Shown: positions 5,865 to 10,255 of the stretch, piece by piece
Layout of the letters: each line of letters starts with the position of its first letter
How positions within the stretch are numbered: the first letter of the stretch is position 1
From: JAFAVZ01 sp036009105
GTDB lineage: Bacteria; Acidobacteriota; Thermoanaerobaculia; Gp7-AA8
DNA: 10,255 nt
Assembly (NCBI GenBank): GCA_036009105.1
Contig: DASYMJ010000339.1
Location: forward strand, 1 to 10,255
Direction: 5' to 3'
Notes under the pieces: model-generated
What the model saw: only the letters and a program-made list of their open reading frames with translations
What the model was told of the DNA's origin: nothing
The model's database searches: none
Position numbers and translations under genes: made by a program

Positions 5865-7427
5865 CTACTTTGCGTAATCCACCGCCCGCATCTCGCGGAT
5901 CACCGTCACCTTGATCTGTCCGGGGTATTGCAGCTCCGACTCGATCTTGCGCGCCACGTCCTTGGACAGCCAGATCGACTGCTCGTCCGTGATCTTTTCC
6001 GAGTTCACGATGATGCGCAGCTCGCGGCCGGCCTGGATGGCGAAGCTCTTGGACACCCCCTCCATCGAATTGGCGATCGACTCGAGCCGCTCCAGGCGAT
6101 GCACGTAATTCTCCAGGATCTCGCGCCGGGCGCCGGGGCGCGCGGCGGAGAGCGCGTCCGCGGCGTTGACCAGCACGGCCTCGACCGTGGTCGGATCGTA
6201 ATCGCCGTGGTGGCACTCCATGGCGTGAATCACCTCGCGCCGCTCGCCGTACTTGTCCAGCACCTGCCGGCCGAGCTCGAGATGCGTGCCTTCCATCTCC
6301 CGGTCGATGGCCTTGCCGATGTCGTGCAGCAGCCCGCCGCGCTTGGCGATCGTGTCGTTCACGCCGAGCTCCACCGCCATCAAAGCCGCCAGCTGCGCCA
6401 CCTCCAGCGAGTGGACCAGCACGTTCTGGCCGTACGACGTGCGGTAGCGCAACCTGCCCAATAGCTTGAGCACCTCGGGATGGATGTCCGTGATGCCGAG
6501 GGAGAAGGCGGCGGCTTCCCCTTCCTCGAACAGCTTCTGGTCGAGTTCCTGGCGGACCTTCTCCACCAGTTCCTCGATGCGCGCCGGGTGGATGCGGCCA
6601 TCCTGCATCAGCCGCTCCAGTGAAATACGGGCAATCTCGCGGCGGATGGGATCGAAGCCGGAGAGGATGACCGCCTCCGGGGTGTCGTCGACGATGAGGT
6701 CGACGCCGGTGGCCAGTTCGAGGGCGCGGATATTTCGCCCCTCGCGCCCGATGATGCGGCCTTTCATGTCCTCGGACGGCAGGTCGACCACCGAGACGGT
6801 GTTCTCCGCCACGTAATCGGATGCCATCCGCTGGATGGCCATGCCGAGGATCTTCTTGGCCTTGAGGTGGCCGAGCTCGTTGGCCTCCGTCTCGATGCGC
6901 TTCATGATGTTGGCCGCCTCGAGCTTGGCCTCGTTCTCGATGCCCTTGATCAGCTCGCGCTTGGCCTCCTCGACGGTCAGGCCGGCCACCTGCTCCAGGC
7001 GGTGGCGCTGCGCCTCGACCAGCTCATCGAGCTCCGTCTCCCGCTCCTCGACCCGCTTCTCGCGGTTGCCGAGCGCCTTGTCGCGGCTCTCCACCTCGGC
7101 CATGCGGGTGTCGAGCTGCTGGGTCTTCTTGTCGAGGTTCTCTTCCTTCTGCTGCAGCCGGCGCTCCGAGTTTTTCATCTCGTCGCGACGCTGTTGGGCC
7201 TGGCGGTCGAAGTCCGACCGCATCTGCAGCAGTTTCTCTTTCGCTTCGAGGTCCGCTTCCTTGACCCGCGACTCGGCGGATTTGCGGGCGTCCTCGACGA
7301 TGCGCTCCGCCGAGCGGCGGGCCTCGTCGATCTGGGCCTGAGCGCTCTTGCGGGACACGGCCCTCCAGACGAGCGCCAGAACCACGGCGCCCGCGAGGCC
7401 GATCAGAACAGCAATCAAAATCTCCAA
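5865..7427 (-). CDS. rny: Ribonuclease Y
   Basis: RNase Y, the membrane-anchored endoribonuclease that starts mRNA decay in many bacteria without RNase E. Numbered from TTG 7427 it has 520 residues, the length of the B. subtilis enzyme. Residues 2-22 are one transmembrane helix ('ILIAVLIGLAGAVVLALVW'). Residues about 28-205 form a long charged coiled coil. A KH RNA-binding domain has 'GRIIGREGRNIRALE' (223-237). The HD domain has His368-Asp369 in 'GGLLHDIGKA', the same numbers as the B. subtilis catalytic pair, followed by 'ECHHGDYDP' (404-412). The C-terminal domain is complete ('QIKVTVIREMRAVDYAK'). A GTG at 7457 would give 530 residues but would put 'SLPPPGGAV' before the anchor and lacks a ribosome binding site. 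The order zapA-6S RNA-rny-ymdB suggests one regulated block. Confidence 0.97.
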   Translation of the reverse strand: MEILIAVLIGLAGAVVLALVWRAVSRKSAQAQIDEARRSAERIVEDARKSAESRVKEADLEAKEKLLQMRSDFDRQAQQRRDEMKNSERRLQQKEENLDKKTQQLDTRMAEVESRDKALGNREKRVEERETELDELVEAQRHRLEQVAGLTVEEAKRELIKGIENEAKLEAANIMKRIETEANELGHLKAKKILGMAIQRMASDYVAENTVSVVDLPSEDMKGRIIGREGRNIRALELATGVDLIVDDTPEAVILSGFDPIRREIARISLERLMQDGRIHPARIEELVEKVRQELDQKLFEEGEAAAFSLGITDIHPEVLKLLGRLRYRTSYGQNVLVHSLEVAQLAALMAVELGVNDTIAKRGGLLHDIGKAIDREMEGTHLELGRQVLDKYGERREVIHAMECHHGDYDPTTVEAVLVNAADALSAARPGARREILENYVHRLERLESIANSMEGVSKSFAIQAGRELRIIVNSEKITDEQSIWLSKDVARKIESELQYPGQIKVTVIREMRAVDYAK

Positions 7428-7432
7428 AACTG

Positions 7433-7440
7433 CACCTCCC
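7433..7440 (-). promoter_or_regulatory. Shine-Dalgarno that sets a TTG start for rny
   Basis: On the minus strand GGGAGGTG lies at 7440-7433; the GGAGG core is 7 nt before TTG at 7427-7425. This near-perfect site fits only the TTG. The upstream in-frame GTG (7457) has nothing comparable at the right distance. Confidence 0.75.
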
Positions 7441-7472
7441 GGTGGGGGGAGGCTCACGCAGTGGAGGAAACC

Positions 7473-7512
7473 AAAAATCGGAGAACCCCGCCTGAGCCGT
7501 GTGAGGGATTCT
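7473..7512 (-). terminator. Candidate intrinsic terminator at the 6S RNA 3' end
   Basis: On the minus strand AGAATCCC (7512-7505) can pair with GGGGTTCT (7489-7482), 8 bp with one G-U, followed after CCGA by TTTTT (7477-7473). The closing stem of 6S RNA itself (CTCCGA at 7483-7478) also ends directly at this T-run, so either stem could stop transcription. It lies between the 6S gene and rny on the same strand, so termination would be partial if rny shares the upstream promoter. Confidence 0.4.
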
Positions 7513-7690
7513 TACTTGAACCTGCCAAAACAGGTGGGCGCCCTAGTCGTGTCGTTTAGGCTACCTTCCGATACCGCGGCGATCGCGGCGAAGGCGTGCA
7601 CGCGACCCGAGACGCGGGCACCCGAAGTAAGAAAAGCATCGGTTCAAGAGTTAGATCATTCATCACGAACTCTGCAGGGACTCCGACAAC
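7473..7690 (-). ncRNA. ssrS: 6S RNA
   Basis: 6S RNA binds the housekeeping RNA polymerase holoenzyme, mimics an open promoter and lowers transcription in stationary phase. In the 283-bp gap between zapA and rny, the minus strand carries blocks I recognise from 6S: 'GAACCGATGCTTTTCTTAC' in the 5' half, and 'GGTAGCCTAAACGACACGAC' then 'GCCCACCTGTTTTGGCAGGT' and 'TCAAG' in the 3' half, parallel to E. coli 'GAAGCCUUAAAACUGCGACG' and 'UUCACCUUGAACC'. Folding supports it: a closing stem pairs TCGGAG, CCCTGC and GAG (7686-7670) with CTC, GCGGGG and CTCCGA (7496-7478); CTTGAACC (7648-7641) pairs with GGTTCAAG (7522-7515); a small hairpin ACCTG/CAGGT (7535-7520) sits in the 3' bubble strand, as in known 6S RNAs. 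Length is about 210 nt. A position behind zapA is typical for ssrS. Exact ends are approximate. Confidence 0.87.
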
Positions 7691-7710
7691 TTTGTTTCGA
7701 TCTACTTGGC

Positions 7711-8001
7711 TCAGCTGATTACCTTGCCGAGCCGGTTCGATATTTCCTCCGTCCTCTCGATCCAGGCATCCGCGGCATCTTCCCGCTGCTTCCGGTATCG
7801 AGAGAACTCGTCGGCGATGTTCAGTGCCGCCAGAATGGCGATCTTCATCGGATCGATGGTCGCAACCTGGGCCGCGACCTCGCGCATCCTCGAATCGACA
7901 AACCGCGCAAGCTCCGTTAAATAGTCCGGGTCTCCTTCCCCACGAACGTTGTATGTCTGTCCAAAGATCTCGACGGTAGTCGAGTCGGATTTTCCGTCCA
8001 T
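7711..8001 (-). CDS. zapA: Cell division protein ZapA
   Basis: A 96-residue ZapA, which binds FtsZ and bundles protofilaments at the Z-ring. The N-terminal globular part has the family pattern 'TTVEIFGQTYNVRGEGDPDY' (8-27), then 'LTELARFVDSRMREVAAQ' (28-45), 'DPMKIAILAALNIADEFSRY' (50-69) and a C-terminal coiled coil to residue 96 that makes the tetramer. Length is usual for the family. ATG 8001 follows AGGT about 12 nt upstream, a weak ribosome binding site, and an extended -10 promoter about 30 bp upstream. 6S RNA and rny follow on the same strand. It diverges from the secreted repeat protein, 75 bp between starts. Confidence 0.94.
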   Translation of the reverse strand: MDGKSDSTTVEIFGQTYNVRGEGDPDYLTELARFVDSRMREVAAQVATIDPMKIAILAALNIADEFSRYRKQREDAADAWIERTEEISNRLGKVIS

Positions 8002-8030
8002 CGGAAAAATTTACCTAGAAACGCGGGCGG

Positions 8031-8039
8031 ATTATAGCA
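8031..8039 (-). promoter_or_regulatory. Extended -10 promoter for zapA
   Basis: The minus strand reads TGCTATAAT, a consensus TATAAT with the TGn extension, 30 bp upstream of the zapA ATG. No good -35 lies 16-18 bp upstream, which is normal for extended -10 promoters. It probably drives zapA and may read into 6S RNA and rny. Confidence 0.55.
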
Positions 8040-8076
8040 GACGCTTCCCGAGGGAGGGACGTACCAAAAGTCGATC

Positions 8077-8778
8077 ATGTCCCGTCCCTCGGTGCTCCTC
8101 CTCGTCCCGCTCCTCCTTGCCGCTTCCGTCGCCTCGGCCGCGCCGCTCGTGGTGTGGGTCGATCCCGCCGGAGGGGTGCTCGCGCGGGCGACGGACGGCG
8201 ACGCCCAGCCGCTCTCCCTCGGCTCGGGTGCGTGTATTTCCACCCCTTCCGTGGCCTCCACCCCCACCTCCCATCTGGCCGTCTGGACGGATTGCGCGTC
8301 GCATCGCGCCGTCGCCCAGCTGCTCTCAGGGGAGGGCTTCCCGGTCGGCGCCTCCTTTGATGTCTCGTCGGACGCCGCCGTGTCGCCCCAGGTGGCTTTT
8401 GACGGGACGGTATTTCTCTGCGCGTGGGAGTCTTCTGCCCAATCCATTCTCGCCGCGCGCATTTCCCCCGCCGGTCTCCTCCTCGATCCCGCTCCTATCG
8501 AGCTCGCCTCGGCGCTCGCCCGCCATCCCGCCCTCGCCTCCGCCCCCGCCGGCGGCTTCCTCGTGGCCTGGGAGTGGTGGGGCAACTGGCCGGGCGACAT
8601 CTACGCCGCTCGCGTCTCTTCCTCCGGCGTTCCTTCCACGGAGCTCGCCGTCGCAACGGAGCCGGGCGGTGAGCAGTCGCCGTCGGTCGCCTGGGATGGG
8701 GAGGCTTTCCGGGTCACCTGGATGAAGAGCGGCGTGGAGACCTGGTTCGCCACGCTGGCCAGCGCACAGGTCAGATAG
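8077..8778 (+). CDS. Secreted repeat protein, probably beta-propeller-like
   Basis: A 233-residue exported protein with a clear signal peptide (1-21, 'VPLLLAASVASA'). The mature part is about five degenerate repeats of 40-50 residues, each with a 'P.vA.dg..flvaWe' strand pair and a '.i.AaRvs..G' strand: around 23-48, 58-97, 104-143 ('PQVAFDGTVFLCAWESS'), 151-192 ('GDIYAARVSSSGVP') and 202-229 ('PSVAWDGEAFRVTW'). Such repeats are common in large secreted proteins of Acidobacteria and Myxobacteria and suggest beta-propeller blades; five is few for a closed ring. Cys53 and Cys73 could pair. No catalytic motif is seen and the function is unknown. The ATG has no well-placed Shine-Dalgarno. Its end overlaps the convergent NACHT gene by 8 bp. 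Confidence 0.85.
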   Translation: MSRPSVLLLVPLLLAASVASAAPLVVWVDPAGGVLARATDGDAQPLSLGSGACISTPSVASTPTSHLAVWTDCASHRAVAQLLSGEGFPVGASFDVSSDAAVSPQVAFDGTVFLCAWESSAQSILAARISPAGLLLDPAPIELASALARHPALASAPAGGFLVAWEWWGNWPGDIYAARVSSSGVPSTELAVATEPGGEQSPSVAWDGEAFRVTWMKSGVETWFATLASAQVR

Positions 8779-9610
8779 CCAACGCCGGGATTTCCACCGC
8801 TTTGAAGCCGGCGTCGAGCAGCGCTTTATCGCCGCGCGTGGTCACCACGATGCGCACCGCTGGATACGCCTTCCGCAAGCCGGCAATGGCGCGGACGGCA
8901 TCCTGCGGCCGCGAGACTTCGTCGAAGCCGTCGAGCAGACAGAGCATCCGTCCACCCCTCAGCGCGTTCCTGAGATAGCGCGACGACACCCGCGCATACC
9001 GGTTGACGGACCGCAGGATCAGCCGTTCCAGCTCTTCGCCATACCAGAAGCGCATCGGCAACAACACCGGCACGGGCGCGCTTCTTGGCCGCTCCAGCAA
9101 TTCGACGGCCGTGAGAACGGCCAGCTGGTGCAGCAACGTCGTCTTGCCCGCTCCGCCCGATCCGATCACGAGCACGCCGCCCTGCGCGCTCTCATCGAGA
9201 ATCTGCTCTTCCACCGTGCCGCGGTCCATGTACGGCCGGATGGAAATGGCGGTGATGCGATCCGTCAGGACGGTAGCATACGAGACCAGCTGCCGCGCTT
9301 CCCGCGAAAAGACGAACAACAGCCGCCGCGCGACGCCTTCTCCCACGCGCCCCAGCACGGTGAGCTCCGCCGCCCGCAACCGCCGCTCCACGATGATGAG
9401 GATGATCACCGCGCCGATCAGCTCCGTGGCCAGGTTCAACCAGAAACCCGACCACCGCTCGCTCTCCGTCCCCAGCCCCATGCCCACCAGTGCGCCTCCC
9501 GCTCCCAACAACGCCGCATACACGAGCAGCGACGGCGGCTCGACCACCGGCAAGGGCGGCGGCTGGGCGGGCGGCTGGGACGGGAGGGGGCCGGGCATGT
9601 CGTTGCGCAT
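8771..9610 (-). CDS. Membrane-anchored NACHT-type NTPase, C-terminally short
   Basis: A 279-residue STAND-class P-loop NTPase. A Pro-rich N-terminus (6-26) is followed by two transmembrane helices (about 27-46 and 57-75), then a linker helix region. The NTPase part has Walker A 'GSGGAGKTTLL' (150-160), a NACHT-style Walker B 'MLCLLDGFDEV' (222-232) with extra acidic residues, and sensor 1 'VRIVVTTRGD' (252-261). It ends 18 residues later at 'FKAVEIPALAI'. Normal NACHT proteins continue there with helical and winged-helix modules and a sensor repeat domain; all are absent, and none is visible in other frames downstream. So it is either a remnant or a minimal membrane NTPase. Start ATG 9610; ATG 9598 is also possible, neither with a good ribosome binding site. 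A featureless 66-bp gap separates it from the methyltransferase upstream. Confidence 0.87.
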   Translation of the reverse strand: MRNDMPGPLPSQPPAQPPPLPVVEPPSLLVYAALLGAGGALVGMGLGTESERWSGFWLNLATELIGAVIILIIVERRLRAAELTVLGRVGEGVARRLLFVFSREARQLVSYATVLTDRITAISIRPYMDRGTVEEQILDESAQGGVLVIGSGGAGKTTLLHQLAVLTAVELLERPRSAPVPVLLPMRFWYGEELERLILRSVNRYARVSSRYLRNALRGGRMLCLLDGFDEVSRPQDAVRAIAGLRKAYPAVRIVVTTRGDKALLDAGFKAVEIPALAI

Positions 9611-9676
9611 CCAACGGTACGATGTCCGGGTGGAATGCGCCAGCAGGGCATGGGCGCGCCTGCTATTTGCAGTCAG

Positions 9677-10255
9677 CTAGCGCGGGCTTACCTGATGAGC
9701 GGCGCTCCGGACTTGCTCTGTGGTCAGCAGGTCGTCCGCCGGCAATTCGGAGTCGGCCAGCCGGATGAGCTCTACGGCGATACCTTCGATCGTCAAGTCC
9801 ATGACCGATAAATCCTGAAGGCGGTCGCGATACCTGCTGAAAATCGAGAGATGCCGGTCAGGAATGAGACGAATGTTGAGAATCGCAAATCCGCTTCCGG
9901 AGATGGCGGCGACGAAATCACTGAGACGCATCCGGTTCAGCGTAATCTCGCGAAACAGAAACTGCTGCATGCTCATGTGGTGGAGTGCGTGATCCTTGGG
10001 CAACATGTTGATGATGCGCGCCCGGCTGGTGTCGTGATCCGCCCACAAGTGTTCCCACGGCTCGAGGGGCAAGTGGGAACCGGCTGACGAGTAGTACAGC
10101 GGATCGGTAAAGATCGCGAGCCGCCCACCGGGCCTGACGACATTGAAGCAAGCCCTCACTGCCGCTGCAATGTCGGCAACGTGTTCGAAAACGTTGTTGG
10201 ACAGGACTAAATCAAACGTCTCGCCAAGCGACCGGACATTCTCCGCCGCCAGCTG
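9677..10255 (-). CDS. Class I SAM-dependent methyltransferase (5' end outside window)
   Basis: The frame is open from the right edge to TAG at 9679-9677, 192 residues, with the N-terminus and the Gly-rich SAM motif I missing. The visible part starts 'QLAAENVRSLGETFDLVL', then 'SNNVFEHVADIAAAVRACF' and 'NVVRPGGRLAIFTDPLYY', the motif II/III region of Methyltransf_11-type enzymes. The stretch 'LPLEPWEHLWADHD' and the later 'ITLNRMRLSDFVAAI' resemble methyltransferases of surface-polysaccharide clusters, where they modify sugars, but the substrate cannot be read here. A GTG at 10159 is an internal codon, not a start, because the fold clearly continues upstream of it. It lies on the same strand as the NACHT gene, 66 bp upstream of that gene's start. 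Confidence 0.92.
   Translation of the reverse strand, partial: QLAAENVRSLGETFDLVLSNNVFEHVADIAAAVRACFNVVRPGGRLAIFTDPLYYSSAGSHLPLEPWEHLWADHDTSRARIINMLPKDHALHHMSMQQFLFREITLNRMRLSDFVAAISGSGFAILNIRLIPDRHLSIFSRYRDRLQDLSVMDLTIEGIAVELIRLADSELPADDLLTTEQVRSAAHQVSPR

Noticed and set aside
4696..5877. 393-residue open frame on the plus strand opposite ymdB
   Set aside because: It is antisense to a clearly conserved enzyme, is Arg/His-rich with no domain, and its end is simply the translated heptamer repeat.
5780..5877. Peptide 'LSVVSCQLSV...' as a possible small protein
   Set aside because: It is a reading of the GTTGTCA heptamer array. The same peptide turns up as an annotation artefact wherever this repeat occurs.
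6835..7341. Ser/Arg-rich plus-strand frames opposite rny
   Set aside because: They are mirror frames of the Glu/Lys-rich coiled coil of RNase Y. Their composition is explained by that gene.
7428..7710. Possible small ORFs or a tmRNA in the zapA-rny gap
   Set aside because: No frame has family features or a good start on the coding strand, and no tRNA-like ends are seen. Sequence blocks and the closing stem fit 6S RNA instead.
8771..9610. NACHT gene plus methyltransferase as a defence system
   Set aside because: The NTPase lacks a sensor domain, the methyltransferase looks like a surface-sugar type, and no effector or other defence gene is in view. The link is not supported.

Overview
The window is GC-rich, gene-dense chromosomal DNA from a bacterium that I place, by inference, in the Acidobacteriota (possibly Bryobacterales/Solibacter-like). 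The grounds are gene content and style: a TPR protein with an AIM24 tail, a TTG-started RNase Y beside 6S RNA and ZapA, a secreted repeat protein of a kind common in that phylum, and a heptamer repeat that reads as 'SVVSCQLSV'. No gene here proves the phylum. There is no prophage, IS element, tRNA, rRNA or CRISPR array.

Left part (1-2434). On the minus strand lie the first 305 codons of a TPR/AIM24 protein (open at base 1) and, just upstream of it, a secreted lytic transglycosylase. Diverging from the transglycosylase is a plus-strand pair: a MazG-type nucleotide pyrophosphohydrolase and a DinB-fold DUF1569 protein, joined by an ATGA overlap.

Middle part (2435-4412). A 166-bp spacer with candidate regulatory sites leads into a stand-alone AraC-type DNA-binding protein. 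Facing it is a minus-strand pair: a dihydrofolate-reductase-like oxidoreductase and a SpoIIAA-like STAS protein, overlapping by 16 bp. A perfect 8+4+8 palindrome spans the start codon of the oxidoreductase. A secreted DUF3828-like protein diverges from it.

Core block (4413-8039, minus strand). In transcription order: an extended -10 promoter, zapA (cell division), a 6S RNA gene (ssrS, recognised from conserved sequence blocks and a long closing stem), rny (RNase Y, best start TTG, giving exactly 520 residues), a palindromic array of GTTGTCA-type heptamers, the YmdB-family phosphodiesterase, and a glycosyltransferase-like protein that lacks the DxD metal site and overlaps ymdB by 8 bp. This block links RNA turnover (RNase Y, cyclic-nucleotide phosphodiesterase) with global transcription control (6S RNA) and division.

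Right part (8077-10255). A small secreted protein of about five propeller-like repeats converges on a membrane-anchored NACHT NTPase that ends just after its sensor-1 strand, so it lacks the usual downstream helical and sensor domains. Behind it is a SAM-dependent methyltransferase running off the right edge.

Convergent genes abut or overlap (gaps of 3, 0 and -8 bp), so there is no room for ordinary terminators between them. I see no clear new multi-gene defence or mobile system. The best leads are the heptamer hairpin, the start-codon palindrome, the truncated membrane NACHT and the DxD-less glycosyltransferase-like partner of ymdB.
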